From Arenibacter echinorum (GTDB taxonomy: Bacteria > Bacteroidota > Bacteroidia > Flavobacteriales > Flavobacteriaceae): a stretch of DNA of 64,000 nucleotides. The position numbers and the translations under genes are program-made. This document shows positions 34,995-45,058 of the stretch, in pieces. Numbering within the stretch: position 1 is the stretch's first letter; each line of letters opens with the position of its first letter. The notes below the pieces were generated by a model, which made no database searches, had not been told where the DNA came from, and was given only the letters and a program-made list of their open reading frames with translations. The stretch lies in contig NZ_QLLN01000007.1 in the NCBI RefSeq assembly GCF_003259375.1, positions 1 through 64,000 of the forward strand. The letters are read 5' to 3'.

Positions 34995-36428
34995 ATGAAA
35001 AAATTCTACGCAATTATTTTCTTGTCCTTTTTTGCGCTTTCCTGTACCAAGGAAGACAAGGGAGACATTACCGAAGTGGAGATAGATTTGACCGCTTGTT
35101 TTACAGTTAGCACGGACACCTTAGTTATTGGGGAATCTTTACAATTGACAAATTGTTCCAAAGATGCCGTTATTTTTTCCTATGATTTTGGCAATAATGA
35201 AATAAGCAACCAAGAAAGTCCTTCTGTAACCTATGAGGAAGGTGGCAGTTATACCATTACCCTTGTTGTTTACGATGACCAAAAACATAGCAAAACCATC
35301 AGCAAAACAATTTTTGTGGAAACCCCAGTGGAATCCTATTACCTGTTCCCTGAAATTCCCCTAGGATACAATGCGCTACCATTAGAGATGGGCATTGATC
35401 CTCTAAACGGCAATATTTTCTATCTAGAAAAAACCGAGGATCTTGTAAACCTGACCGTCCCCAAATTCTACTACAAAGAATTGGGTACCAACCTTATACC
35501 TTCTTCCAACTATATTGCTGACCAACAGTTCAACACCGAAAATGCCTATGTCAATTTTCTTGGCAACGGTAATAAGAACATCCATTTTTCCCGTACCCTG
35601 CCAGAATTATACGGGTCGCAGGAAATAACCCTGAATAACAACTGGGCCTTGACATCTACTTTAAGCTCAGCAACCAAATACCTATATGGCTACCTAAAAG
35701 AAGGTGTAAATTTCATATTCTTTGGAACGCAAAAGGACAATGGCACCTACAAAGCAGTTATTGAAAAAAGGAATGCCAATGGCGATGCTTTTGATGTCCA
35801 ATTTAAAACCATTGGATCCAACAATGCCTTGCTGGCCGATATGATCAAGACAACCAATGGTTATATAGCCTTTGGAGCCACATTCGACAAGAACATTATT
35901 CTACCCTTCATTACCAATTATAGCCCAGTTCTAGTGTTTTTCGATACTAATTTCGCCATTACAAAAACGGTAGAACTTAGTAACTCCGTATTGGGGACGC
36001 ATATCACCGAAGCCAACCATTTAAATGGTGCTTACCACCTAATACAATTGTCCAACGGCAACTTGGCTACCTACGGCAATGGCGAGCTCAATATTACAGA
36101 TTCAGACGGAAACTTTATCAAAACCCACTATTTTAATGTGAACAATAAAACCCAGGCCATAATCTCTTTGGGAGATTCTTTTATAATCTCAACAGGCGAT
36201 GGCTATTTGCGTAAATTCGACCCTACTGGTACTGAAATAAAGAAACTTAATTACAAGGGGAACTTTACTCCGGAAATATTGGAAATAAACAATAACCTGT
36301 TTATTGTTGCCGGCTACCGGACCAAGGATACGATCCTCAACATAGCAGAACTTCCTGTCGTAAAAATATTTTACGGTGCAGTGGATAAAGACCTAAATTT
36401 GATAAGCGTGGAGTCGATTTTCAACTAA
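34995..36428 (+). CDS. PKD-domain lipoprotein
   Basis: A 477-residue lipoprotein: lipobox LSCTKED (Cys17), then a PKD domain (about 32-112) with the typical YDFGNNE and GGSYTITLVVYD phrases. The remaining 360 residues are beta-rich with no motif I recognise, possibly a propeller (repeats such as NGNIFYLEK, NGNLATYGNG). A single-gene unit after the cytochrome gene, with 110 bases upstream. Surface adhesion or recognition is the usual role of PKD proteins; no specific function can be assigned. Confidence 0.82.
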   Translation: MKKFYAIIFLSFFALSCTKEDKGDITEVEIDLTACFTVSTDTLVIGESLQLTNCSKDAVIFSYDFGNNEISNQESPSVTYEEGGSYTITLVVYDDQKHSKTISKTIFVETPVESYYLFPEIPLGYNALPLEMGIDPLNGNIFYLEKTEDLVNLTVPKFYYKELGTNLIPSSNYIADQQFNTENAYVNFLGNGNKNIHFSRTLPELYGSQEITLNNNWALTSTLSSATKYLYGYLKEGVNFIFFGTQKDNGTYKAVIEKRNANGDAFDVQFKTIGSNNALLADMIKTTNGYIAFGATFDKNIILPFITNYSPVLVFFDTNFAITKTVELSNSVLGTHITEANHLNGAYHLIQLSNGNLATYGNGELNITDSDGNFIKTHYFNVNNKTQAIISLGDSFIISTGDGYLRKFDPTGTEIKKLNYKGNFTPEILEINNNLFIVAGYRTKDTILNIAELPVVKIFYGAVDKDLNLISVESIFN

Positions 36429-36523
36429 TTGGAATCAATATCACAAAAACTAAAACTACATATCAGTTTACATTTTTATAACTGCCAGAAATAGCCTAGT
36501 TTAGAACTCCATAAACCTCCCAT

Positions 36524-37954
36524 ATGGATTTGAGCAAAAAATTAGGATTATTATTAGGCCCCATCTTCTTTTTTATTATTCTTAATCTACCAAATACCCT
36601 AGTCTCCGAAAAAGGCGATGCCGTAATCGCGGTGGCGGTCTGGATGGTAGTTTGGTGGATAACCGAAGCCGTATCCATTTCCGTTGCGGCCTTGCTGCCC
36701 CTTATTTTATTTCCCCTCCTAAAGATCATGCCCATCAACGACGTAGGTGCCAACTATGGAAGTCCCATCATTTTTCTATTTTTTGGAGGCTTTGTGATGG
36801 CTTTGGCCTTGGAGAAAGTGAACTTACACAAACGTATTGCCCTTAACATCATTAAAATTACAGGAACAACACCGAACAAGGTAGTCCTAGGGTTTATGAT
36901 TGCTACGGCTGCCTTAAGCATGTGGATAAGCAATACGGCAAGTACTGTGGTTATGCTGCCCATTGCCATGTCCGTAATTGGGCTATTGGTAAACGATGCC
37001 GACGGCTTTACCAAGGATGATCGCAATTTTGCACTCAATGTAATGTTGGGAATCGCATTCTCGGCAAACGCTGGAGGAATTGCAACCGTTATTGGCACGC
37101 CTCCAAATTCAATTTTAATTGGCTTACTGGAAAACGAGTACAATATCGAAATTTCTTTTCTTAAATGGATGGTTGTTGGATTGCCATTTTCAATCATCTT
37201 GGTAACCATTTGTTATCTGGTCCTTGTAAAATGGTTTTTTCCCAATAAGCAATTAAAATTTACAGGCTCCAAACAGATTATTCAGGAAGAATTAAAAAAA
37301 TTGGGGCCTACGAGCCGCAAAGAAAAAATGGTACTCACCATCTTTGGAATAACAGTTTTCCTATGGATTTTTAGAACATTGATCAACAGTATTTTTCCTT
37401 CCTTAGGATTATCGGACACCATCATAAGTATGATAGCCGCAGTTTCCCTTTTTGCCATTCCCTTTAACATTAAAAAAGGTGATTTTATTATCGGCTGGAG
37501 CGATACCGAAAAATTGGCATGGGGAATTCTAATATTATTTGGTGGTGGACTTGCCCTGGCCGAAGGAATGTCGACCAGTGGTATTGTAGATATGGTTGCA
37601 AACGCCATTTCCACTAGCGATATAAGTATATTATTTACGGCATCCTTGTTAATACTTTTAATGCTCTTCATGACAGAATTAATGAGCAATGTAGCCTTGG
37701 TTGCAGTCCTTGCTCCTGTAGTTGCAGGTATAGCGATAGGTCTAGGGGTTCCAGTACTCTATTTATTGATTCCGGTGACCATTGCCAGTAGTTGCGCCTT
37801 TATGTTGCCGATGGCCACGCCTCCCAATGCCATAGTTTTTGCCAGTGGATATATAAAGGTATATCAAATGGCAAGGGTGGGAATAGTTCTTAACCTTATC
37901 TCAGTGGTATTGCTGATATTGTTGTTCCAATTCGTAATTCCCCTACTCTTCTAA
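36524..37954 (+). CDS. SLC13/DASS family anion:sodium symporter
   Basis: A 476-residue inner-membrane transporter with about 11 or 12 helices. Family signatures are present in both halves: NTASTVVMLPIAMSV near residue 145 and MATPPNAIVFASGYI near residue 425, which correspond to the two substrate- and sodium-binding SNT-type motifs. It should bring dicarboxylates (succinate, malate) or sulfate into the cell with sodium; sequence alone does not settle which. No linked genes. A strong hairpin (38003-38032) lies downstream without a T run. Confidence 0.93.
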   Translation: MDLSKKLGLLLGPIFFFIILNLPNTLVSEKGDAVIAVAVWMVVWWITEAVSISVAALLPLILFPLLKIMPINDVGANYGSPIIFLFFGGFVMALALEKVNLHKRIALNIIKITGTTPNKVVLGFMIATAALSMWISNTASTVVMLPIAMSVIGLLVNDADGFTKDDRNFALNVMLGIAFSANAGGIATVIGTPPNSILIGLLENEYNIEISFLKWMVVGLPFSIILVTICYLVLVKWFFPNKQLKFTGSKQIIQEELKKLGPTSRKEKMVLTIFGITVFLWIFRTLINSIFPSLGLSDTIISMIAAVSLFAIPFNIKKGDFIIGWSDTEKLAWGILILFGGGLALAEGMSTSGIVDMVANAISTSDISILFTASLLILLMLFMTELMSNVALVAVLAPVVAGIAIGLGVPVLYLLIPVTIASSCAFMLPMATPPNAIVFASGYIKVYQMARVGIVLNLISVVLLILLFQFVIPLLF

Positions 37955-38288
37955 TTTACAGGTTGTATTTGGAACATAAGTACAGGAAAAGTTATAACAA
38001 AAGTAAAGCCTTTGTTTCCACAAAGACTTTACACATGCTTAATTCCAATAAACTATAAAAAAAAATTCTCTATATAAATAGACTGGTAATATGTAAAAAT
38101 GTTACAGTCTCAATTTGATTTTTTTCTTTATCCTGATATAATACTAGAATCGGGGCCCTAAGATTCAGAAAGACCTATAATTCCGTTAATTATTTCGTAA
38201 ATGGGCAATAATCCAAATCCACTTCCAAAATTTAAATTATTTTTAGTTCTTTGAAAGATTACAAGAATTCAAAAAACTTGCCCGAAAT
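37955..38288. other. intergenic region
   Basis: 334 bases between the SLC13 and metalloprotease genes. A hairpin GTAAAG-C-CTTTG / CAAAG-A-CTTTAC at 38003-38032 follows the transporter and may slow transcription. The rest is AT-rich with no credible gene. Confidence 0.4.
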
Positions 38289-40790
38289 ATGATTAAACAT
38301 TTACTCGCGAAAGCCTTATTTACATTTGTGCTGATAGGTTGCTTCCAAGCTGCGGAAGCACAAATCTTTAAAAAGAAGGCCAACAAAGCCGAATCATCCG
38401 ACACCAAGGAAAAATCAAAAAAAGGAGAAATAGAATCCTATGAAAAGGTAATCACCAAAGATGCAAAAACAGATAAGGGCCTTTTTGATGTTCACATAGT
38501 AGATGATAGTCATTATTACGAAATACCGGACTCCCTTTTTAACAAAGAAATGCTCATGGTCAGCAGGATTTCCAAAACGGCTACCGGTATTGGCTTCGGA
38601 GGGGGAAAAATAAACACCAAGGTGCTTAGATGGGAAAAATTGCCCAAAAAAGTCCTTCTTAGGGTAGTAAGCTACGATATTGTTGCTGCCGATTCACTCC
38701 CGGTAAATGAGGCCGTAGTAAATTCCAATTTTGAACCTGTATTGTATTCATTCGATATCAAGGCATTTAAGAAAGACAGCTTGCATCCCGCTACGGTAAT
38801 CCAAGTGAACGATCTTTTTGAGAAAGATGTTAATGCCCTAGGCATGCCTGAACATTATCGCAAGGAATATAAGGTTTCACGTTTGGACGACTCCAGAAGC
38901 TATATAAGCACCCTAAAAAGTTATCCCTTAAATATTGAGGCAAGACATGTAAAGACTTATGTGGCCAGCAATCCCCCATCCAATGGAAGTTTGGGGTCTA
39001 TTTCAATTGAAATAAACAACTCCATGATATTACTACCGGAAGAACCAATGAAACGTCGTTATTTTGATAAACGAGTAGGTTGGTTTGCCAGAGGTCAGGT
39101 AGATTATGGCCTGGATGCCCAGGAAAGCAAAACCGTAAGGTTTCTTGACCGTTGGAGGCTGGAAGTGAAAGAAGGGGATATTGAAAAATTTAAAAATGGA
39201 GAACTTGTAGAGCCCAAAAAGCCGATTGTATACTATGTAGATAGGGCTACACCAAAAAGTTGGGTTCCCTTTATAAAGCAAGGAATAGAGGACTGGCAGA
39301 TTGCTTTTGAGGCAGCTGGTTTCAAAAATGCCATTTTGGCCAAAGACCCCCCAACTCCCGAAGAAGATCCGGAATGGTCGCCAGAAGACGTGCGTTATTC
39401 CGTAGTTCGCTATTTGGCCTCTCCTATTCCCAACGCCAATGGACCGCATGTAAGCGACCCCAGGACTGGAGAAATATTGGAATCCGATATCAATTGGTAC
39501 CACAATGTAATGACCTTATTGAGAAATTGGTTTTTTGTACAAACGGCTGCCATTAATCCAGATGCCAGGGGAGTTGCCTTTAAAGAGGAGGTCATGGGCC
39601 GCCTAATTCGATTTGTGTCTTCGCACGAAGTTGGCCATACACTAGGCTTGCCACACAATATGGGCAGTAGTATAGCCTATCCGGTCGATTCGCTCCGCTC
39701 CGCTTCCTTTACCAAAAAGTACGGTACGGCACCCTCTATAATGGATTACGCCAGATTCAACTACATTGCCCAACCGGGAGACGAGGGTGTGGCCCTTATG
39801 CCAGAAATTGGAGTGTACGACAAATATGCGATTGGATGGGGATACCGCCCCATTTTGGACAAATCTGACAAGGAAGAAAAGGAAACCTTGGATAGTTGGA
39901 TCCTAAAACACGCGGGTAATCCATTATATCGATTTGGCCACCAACAAGTAGGGGACGTAGTAGATCCAAGTTCGCAGACAGAAGATTTGGGGGACGATGC
40001 CATTAAGGCTAGTGCTTACGGTATTGAAAATCTTAAGAGAATAACTCCAAAACTAATTGAATGGACAGCAGAAAACGGTAAGGAATATGACGATCTAAAC
40101 ACCATGTACGGCCAGGTAATTTCACAATTTAATAGGTACATGGGCCATGTAAGCAATAATATTGGCGGCGTTTATGAGCATTATAAGACCTATGATCAGG
40201 AAGGGGCAGTATATACCCCTGTAGTTAAGGATCATCAAAAAAACTGCTTGCTATTTGTGCAGGAACAATTGTTCCAGACCCCGGAATGGCTGATCGTTCC
40301 AAACATCTTTAATAAAATAGAATATTCGGGTTCCGTAGAGCGAATAAGAAGCTTACAAGTTAGAACGTTGGAGAATATTTTGAGTTTGGGCAAACTGGCC
40401 AGGATGATCGAGAACCAAACTCTCAACGGTGCAGAGGCCTATTCCCTATTGGAAATGATGGGCGACCTTAGAAAAGGACTCTGGTCCGAAACAAGAAATG
40501 GAAACAAAATTGACACCTATAGAAGAAATCTACAAAAGGCACATATTGAAAGATTGGCCTACTTGATGACCGCTGAAAACGAAAGCAAAAAGGGAGATTC
40601 TGGAGGATATCAAAAATCCACCCCGATCAATACCGGTCAATCCGATATTCGCTCAGTTGCCAGAGCGGAATTGAATATTCTTAGAAAAGACCTGAAAAAT
40701 GCAATCAATAGAACAGTAGATCCTATGAGCAAGTTTCATTTACAGGATGCAGTGGAACGGATAGAATTAATTTTAAATCCGAACAGTTAA
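38289..40790 (+). CDS. zinc-dependent metalloprotease (DUF5117/DUF5118 type)
   Basis: An 833-residue secreted protease. Signal peptide 1-25 (CFQAAEAQ), a Lys-rich stretch, an N-terminal DUF5118/DUF5117 region (about 50-300), and a metzincin-like catalytic domain with HEVGHTLGLPH: His446, Glu447, His450 and His456, exactly HEXXHxxGxxH. The C-terminal 250 residues are helical (DUF4953-like). The family is widespread in Bacteroidota; substrates are largely unknown. A strong terminator follows 60 bases after the stop. Confidence 0.94.
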   Translation: MIKHLLAKALFTFVLIGCFQAAEAQIFKKKANKAESSDTKEKSKKGEIESYEKVITKDAKTDKGLFDVHIVDDSHYYEIPDSLFNKEMLMVSRISKTATGIGFGGGKINTKVLRWEKLPKKVLLRVVSYDIVAADSLPVNEAVVNSNFEPVLYSFDIKAFKKDSLHPATVIQVNDLFEKDVNALGMPEHYRKEYKVSRLDDSRSYISTLKSYPLNIEARHVKTYVASNPPSNGSLGSISIEINNSMILLPEEPMKRRYFDKRVGWFARGQVDYGLDAQESKTVRFLDRWRLEVKEGDIEKFKNGELVEPKKPIVYYVDRATPKSWVPFIKQGIEDWQIAFEAAGFKNAILAKDPPTPEEDPEWSPEDVRYSVVRYLASPIPNANGPHVSDPRTGEILESDINWYHNVMTLLRNWFFVQTAAINPDARGVAFKEEVMGRLIRFVSSHEVGHTLGLPHNMGSSIAYPVDSLRSASFTKKYGTAPSIMDYARFNYIAQPGDEGVALMPEIGVYDKYAIGWGYRPILDKSDKEEKETLDSWILKHAGNPLYRFGHQQVGDVVDPSSQTEDLGDDAIKASAYGIENLKRITPKLIEWTAENGKEYDDLNTMYGQVISQFNRYMGHVSNNIGGVYEHYKTYDQEGAVYTPVVKDHQKNCLLFVQEQLFQTPEWLIVPNIFNKIEYSGSVERIRSLQVRTLENILSLGKLARMIENQTLNGAEAYSLLEMMGDLRKGLWSETRNGNKIDTYRRNLQKAHIERLAYLMTAENESKKGDSGGYQKSTPINTGQSDIRSVARAELNILRKDLKNAINRTVDPMSKFHLQDAVERIELILNPNS

Positions 40791-40849
40791 ATCGATCATC
40801 ATTTAAGATACGTCTTAATTGTTATAAAAATAACATTCAGTATAATTGG

Positions 40850-40880
40850 AAAGGGCTATTTTAACAGATAGCCCTTTTTA
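40850..40880 (+). terminator. metalloprotease terminator
   Basis: AAAGGGCTAT (40850-40859), an 8-base loop, ATAGCCCTTTTTA (40868-40880). Confidence 0.88.
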
Positions 40881-41010
40881 TTATCCTATATTTCAGATTT
40901 TTCCGTTGAACGGATACCTTTTAACGATTAAATGTAAAATTTAACAATATTTATTTTCCAGCATTTAATATTTTTCCTACTTTCAGACCTTTCTTAATAC
41001 CCCCCAATCT

Positions 41011-41196
41011 ATGTCCTATAAAATTAAAAGTTTATTGTATTTTGTTTGTTTTGTAGCCTCGGCTGTTTTGTACTATGCATTGGAGCCCGAATATAATAAT
41101 AAAAACAATAGGGATTCGGCCGAAATCATTGAGCTACCATCCAATAATTTGGATCTTGACAATAAGTTGGCAAAACTGGAAAAAATTCAGGAATAG
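41011..41196 (+). CDS. small membrane protein, tandem paralogue 1
   Basis: A 61-residue protein starting MSYKIKSLLYFVCF, with one N-terminal hydrophobic helix (about 6-24) and a polar, acidic tail. A gene 140 bases further on encodes a protein with nearly the same first 20 residues (MSYKIKSLLYFICF), and both have AATCTATGTC at the start codon. The likeness extends through the helix while the tails differ. Family not recognised; single-pass membrane or exported small protein. Confidence 0.7.
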   Translation: MSYKIKSLLYFVCFVASAVLYYALEPEYNNKNNRDSAEIIELPSNNLDLDNKLAKLEKIQE

Positions 41197-41335
41197 GGCT
41201 ACTTCTGCACTCTTTTAAAATTCACAACCACATTTATTGGTCTTTTTACAACAACTTTAAATAGGTTTCACAACATTGGCCAATTAGGAGGCAATAGATT
41301 ATATATCTTAGAGGTATAATAAAAACCCCAAATCT

Positions 41336-41515
41336 ATGTCCTACAAAATAAAAAGTCTCTTATATTTTATTTGTTTTTTGGTGTCAGCATTGGTTTACAA
41401 TAATCTATCTGACAATACTGAAGCAAATAAAGAACTGATCTCAACAGATAAATCAAAAGTTACTATTGAAGCTTTGGCAGATAACTCAGAAAATAAGTTC
41501 ATAAACGTACAATAA
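41336..41515 (+). CDS. small membrane protein, tandem paralogue 2
   Basis: A 59-residue protein, below the usual length cut-off, starting MSYKIKSLLYFICFLVSAL; one N-terminal helix, then a polar tail rich in Asn, Ser and Glu. It matches the protein at 41011 in the first 14 residues but for one change (V to I) and also through the helix. DNA conservation is strong around the start codon. A terminator follows 26 bases on. Conservation of the N-terminus between the two copies argues that both are real genes. Confidence 0.7.
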   Translation: MSYKIKSLLYFICFLVSALVYNNLSDNTEANKELISTDKSKVTIEALADNSENKFINVQ

Positions 41516-41540
41516 CAACAATCCAATAATTTGTTTTGAA

Positions 41541-41576
41541 AAAGGGTATAAACCTAGGTTTATGCCCTTTATTTTT
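41541..41576 (+). terminator. terminator after the small paralogues
   Basis: AAAGGGTATAAACC, a 2-base turn, GGTTTATGCCCTTT (one G-T pair) and ATTTTT. A long stem 26 bases after the stop at 41515. Confidence 0.85.
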
Positions 41577-41735
41577 GGTTCATACCTCTAATTGGATCAA
41601 TCCCAAAAGTTGTATGTGAATTACAAAAAGATATAATTTACTATCTCAAGTTTGTGTTCTGTTCATTTTTTGCATCGCCCAAAAAACGAACCAAAAAACG
41701 CTAGGCTGATTTTAAATTTCTTTAAATCTACGCAA

Positions 41736-42108
41736 TTTCCACAGCCGCGCCGTCCAGGCCGCTTTCACTATGGTGAAATGCTCTTTGGACAGCTACCTGA
41801 ACCCAATGTGGAAACCACTTGATTTACGACGAAATTGAAAATAGGCCGGTCCTTTCGTTCCGTCAACCTTCATGTGGGAATAAGTCATTTTCCATTATTA
41901 AATACCTTTGGGCATTGCCCTCAAGGTCTATGGTTCGGTCGTTCTTCTTCCGTCGTGGAGATGGCATGGCCGTTAAGAATTATTGAAGCCTTGGAAATAA
42001 TTTAGGCCATGGCATCGGTCCTTAAAATCCAGAGATTTTAGGGACCACCTAGTGAAGAAGGGTCTTTTCTTTTGTTTCGTTTTCTTTGGACAAGCAAAGA
42101 AAATGAAA
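41736..42108. repeat. chain of hairpins, structured non-coding element
   Basis: No convincing reading frame, and visibly more G+C than its flanks. It holds five separate folds: TTTCCACA/TGTGGAAA (41736-41743 with 41807-41814) enclosing GTCCA/TGGAC (41752-41756 with 41786-41790) and TTTCAC/GTGAAA (41763-41768 with 41773-41778); a hairpin at 41905-41926; GATGGCATGGCC (41960-41971) with GGCCATGGCATC (42005-42016), 11 of 12; a 13-base stem at 42017-42046; and a 14-base stem at 42075-42108. It could be a structured RNA or a palindromic mobile repeat. Flanked by the small paralogue pair and the Spy-like gene. Confidence 0.65.
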
Positions 42109-42383
42109 GAATTATTTAATCGTTAGTTTTTCTAGATTGCTCCTATTAATTAAAACTATTGCTCAAAAAACATGAGTGATCAAATTAATCCTAATTTTAC
42201 ATAAACACAACAATTGTTCCTGACCCCTCTAATTGCAATCCAGAGGGATCCCATAATTTATGTCGGTATGACAATTGTACTTCCCATATCCACCTAGGCC
42301 ATCTGTTAAAATTGCCCTAAAACCAGCTTTCCTGTTAAACCAATCTAATAACGTATTGTCCTATATACAAAATAGTAAATAAT
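42109..42383. other. intergenic region before the Spy-like gene
   Basis: 275 bases without a credible gene. No promoter box was found with confidence. Confidence 0.35.
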
Positions 42384-42842
42384 ATGAAAAAATTAGTTGT
42401 ATTAGTTGTATTGATGGCCGGTATAAGCGCCATTGCACAAAAACCGGAACGAGAAAGAGGCCACAGAGGCGATATGAAAGATATGAGTCCTGAACAAATT
42501 GCCACCTTGCAAACGAAGCAGATGACCTTGGCCTTAGACCTTACAGATACCCAACAAAAGGAAATTCAAAGTCTAAACCTGGAAAATGCTGTGAAGCGTT
42601 CAGAGAAAATGAATGAAATGAAGGCAAAAAAAGAAAGCGGTGAGGCTAAAAAATTAACTTCTGAAGAACGTTTTGCCATGAAAACAGCCATGCTGGATCA
42701 TCAGATAGCCCAAAAAGAGGAGATGAAGAAAATATTGAACAAGGAGCAATATGAGAAATGGGAGAAGATGAAAAAAAACAGGGAAGGTCATAGAAAAGGC
42801 AGGGGAATGGATGACAATGACAAAAGGTCTGGAAAGAAATAA
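42384..42842 (+). CDS. Spy/CpxP-like periplasmic protein (DUF4890-like)
   Basis: A 152-residue protein with a signal peptide (ISAIAQ, residues 1-18) and a basic, Met- and Lys-rich helical body. Segments such as LDLTDTQQKEI and LTSEERFAMKTAMLDHQIAQKEEMKKIL resemble the LTxxQ repeats of Spy/CpxP envelope chaperones. Length and composition fit. The Bacteroidota members are often named DUF4890. Likely a periplasmic chaperone or metal-stress protein; the specific role is not shown here. Confidence 0.7.
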   Translation: MKKLVVLVVLMAGISAIAQKPERERGHRGDMKDMSPEQIATLQTKQMTLALDLTDTQQKEIQSLNLENAVKRSEKMNEMKAKKESGEAKKLTSEERFAMKTAMLDHQIAQKEEMKKILNKEQYEKWEKMKKNREGHRKGRGMDDNDKRSGKK

Positions 42843-42863
42843 AACTTTTTCCCCTATAGAATA

Positions 42864-42905
42864 AAGAAGGCTAAATAGGCATATTGTTGTCTATTTAGCC
42901 TTCTT
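42864..42905. terminator. bidirectional terminator between the Spy-like gene and hemL
   Basis: AAGAAGGCTAAATAG (42864-42878) and its perfect complement CTATTTAGCCTTCTT (42891-42905) with a 12-base loop. It lies between two converging genes and is AT-flanked on both sides. Confidence 0.88.
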
Positions 42906-42916
42906 ACTTTTATTGA

Positions 42917-44206
42917 TCAATGAAGATCTTTGGCAATATTTGCGAGGGCAGCGATGGTCTCATCCAAATCTTTATAACTTAGGGCATCGTTTAAGAAGTA
43001 ACTCTCAAACGCACTTGGTGGCAAGTATATCCCCTGGTTGAGCATACCGTGGAAATATTTCTTGAAAGCGGCATTGTTGCCTTTGGCCGAAGATTCAAAA
43101 TCTACCACTGGTTCTTCTGTAAAATGTATCGAGATCATGGAGCCGAACCTATTCATTTGAAAAGGAATATGGTTATCGGTCAATACCTGTGCCATTCCTT
43201 TCCCCAAGTATTTGGTCTTATCGGCCAAACTCCTAAAAACTTCTGGATTATTGTTCAATTCGGTCAACATGGCCAGTCCGGCACTCATTGCCAAAGGGTT
43301 ACCACTCAATGTTCCCGCTTGATAAACTGGACCATCCGGAGCCAAATGCCCCATGATCCCCTCTCTGGCCGCAAAAGCACCAACTGGCAATCCTCCTCCA
43401 ATTACCTTTCCAAAAGTAACGATATCGGCATCTACCCCCAATACTTCTTGGGCACCCCCTTTTGCCAATCTGAATCCAGTCATAACCTCATCAAAAATTA
43501 GCAATATGTCCTCCTGGTCACAAAGATCACGCAATCCCTTAATAAAGTTTTCTTCCGGAATAATACATCCCATATTACCGGCTACGGGCTCAATAATTAT
43601 GGCAGCAATTTCTCCTTTATTAGCGGTAGCCAAGGCTTTTACACTTTCAAGATTATTATAAACCGCCAAAAGGGTATCCTTTGCAGTGCCCTGGGTTACC
43701 CCGGGACTATTAGGACTACCAAAGGTAACCGCTCCACTTCCCGCTTGAATTAAAAAGGAATCCGAATGACCGTGATAGCATCCTGCGAATTTTATTATTT
43801 TGTCCTTTCCTGTGAATCCCCTGGCCAAACGCACAGCACTCATACAGGCTTCCGTACCACTGTTTACAAAACGTATCTTATCAATATTGGGGACCATGGA
43901 AACCGCTAGCTTTGCCAATTGGGTTTCTATTTCCGTCGGCATTCCAAACGAGGTTCCCTTTTTGGCCTTCTCGATAACCGCATCTATTACGGGGGCATAG
44001 GCATGACCTAAGATCAGCGGCCCCCAAGATGCGATGTAATCTATAAGCCGGTTACCATCCTCATCGTACAAATATGCCCCTTTGGCCTCCTTCACAAATA
44101 CAGGATTACCTCCAACGGCCTTAAAGGCCCTAACAGGGGAATTTACCCCTCCAGGAATATAACGCTGTGCCTCAGCAAATAAAGCACTGCTTCTTCTATA
44201 AATCAT
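42917..44206 (-). CDS. hemL: glutamate-1-semialdehyde 2,1-aminomutase
   Basis: A 429-residue PLP enzyme that converts glutamate-1-semialdehyde to 5-aminolevulinate, the first tetrapyrrole precursor. Signature features: [10 protein letters not shown] near residue 20, [15 protein letters not shown], the aspartate in [12 protein letters not shown], and the PLP-binding Lys in [11 protein letters not shown] near residue 267. Length and start match the family. It is the last gene of a minus-strand run that begins at 46301; the ATG is 3 bases after the stop of the glucosaminidase gene, so they are co-transcribed. Confidence 0.98.
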   Translation of the reverse strand: MIYRRSSALFAEAQRYIPGGVNSPVRAFKAVGGNPVFVKEAKGAYLYDEDGNRLIDYIASWGPLILGHAYAPVIDAVIEKAKKGTSFGMPTEIETQLAKLAVSMVPNIDKIRFVNSGTEACMSAVRLARGFTGKDKIIKFAGCYHGHSDSFLIQAGSGAVTFGSPNSPGVTQGTAKDTLLAVYNNLESVKALATANKGEIAAIIIEPVAGNMGCIIPEENFIKGLRDLCDQEDILLIFDEVMTGFRLAKGGAQEVLGVDADIVTFGKVIGGGLPVGAFAAREGIMGHLAPDGPVYQAGTLSGNPLAMSAGLAMLTELNNNPEVFRSLADKTKYLGKGMAQVLTDNHIPFQMNRFGSMISIHFTEEPVVDFESSAKGNNAAFKKYFHGMLNQGIYLPPSAFESYFLNDALSYKDLDETIAALANIAKDLH

Positions 44207-44209
44207 AGA

Positions 44210-45058
44210 TTATCTTATTTTTTCAGATTTAACAGTCAATTTTTGGCCCTCGGCCAAATTGCTATTGTTCATATTGTTCAACTTCATCAATTCCGGGATG
44301 GAGACAAAGTAGCGTTTAGAAATGGAATATAGGGTATCTCCCTTTTGAACCACATGAATTTTATGTTCGTACTGTTTCGGTTCCTTTTTTACAATGGCGC
44401 CAGACTTTACAACCGTCCTGTCATACTTATCCAATTCATAACGCTCTATAAGCGCGATCAATTTATGGGGATATTTACGGTCCGTTGCATAACCGGCCTC
44501 TTTTAAACCATGGGCCCATCCTTTATAGTCATCATGATCCAAATCGAACAAAAACGCATATCTGGCCCGGGAAGATAAGAATACACTGTGGTCCCTAAAG
44601 GAATACATGGGATGGTTATACTTCCTAAAACATTCGCCTTTTGCATCGTCATCATGAAAATCATAATCCCCTTCCCAACCTGTATGACATTTTATTCCGA
44701 AATGATTGTTGGTCTTGGCGCCAAGAACACCTCTACCCGCGCCACTTTCCAAGATGCCTTGAGCCAAGGTAATGCTGGCAGGTATGCCATAAGCCTTCAT
44801 TTCAAATTGGGCTATTTCCGCAAAGGTCTCTATATATTCCTCGGTAGTATTAACCGTGAACTTTACAAATTTGCCATTGTCCTCAGGTAAGGCATAAGCA
44901 ATCTCACTTTTGGATTCGTTTAGCGGTTTGGACTCTGGCCTGGTAGCAGTTGTAGTAGTCCTTGGATCCGGCTTTTTAGCATAAGTGGTTCTCTTTTTAA
45001 CACCGCAACTCACTAGGAACAAACCCAATATTGTTGTTATCGCTATTCTTTTTATCAT
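44210..45058 (-). CDS. glucosaminidase (peptidoglycan hydrolase) with LysM
   Basis: A 282-residue lipoprotein: lipobox VSCGVKK (Cys18), a Pro/Thr linker, a glucosaminidase domain (about 65-215) with TLAQGILESGAGRGVLG and the catalytic Glu in that stretch, and a C-terminal LysM domain (about 232-278, HVVQKGDTLYSISKRY). It cleaves N-acetylglucosaminyl bonds of peptidoglycan and is anchored in the envelope. It shares the operon with hemL and overlaps the upstream gene's end by 4 bases, with ATGA at the junction. Confidence 0.93.
   Translation of the reverse strand: MIKRIAITTILGLFLVSCGVKKRTTYAKKPDPRTTTTATRPESKPLNESKSEIAYALPEDNGKFVKFTVNTTEEYIETFAEIAQFEMKAYGIPASITLAQGILESGAGRGVLGAKTNNHFGIKCHTGWEGDYDFHDDDAKGECFRKYNHPMYSFRDHSVFLSSRARYAFLFDLDHDDYKGWAHGLKEAGYATDRKYPHKLIALIERYELDKYDRTVVKSGAIVKKEPKQYEHKIHVVQKGDTLYSISKRYFVSIPELMKLNNMNNSNLAEGQKLTVKSEKIR

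Noticed and set aside
38003-38032. Hairpin GTAAAG...CTTTAC after the SLC13 gene
   Set aside because: Good stem but no T run, so not called a terminator.
42075-42108. Hairpin near TTTCGTTTTCTTTG read as a terminator
   Set aside because: No gene ends upstream within reach and the T run precedes rather than follows the stem; kept as part of the structured element.
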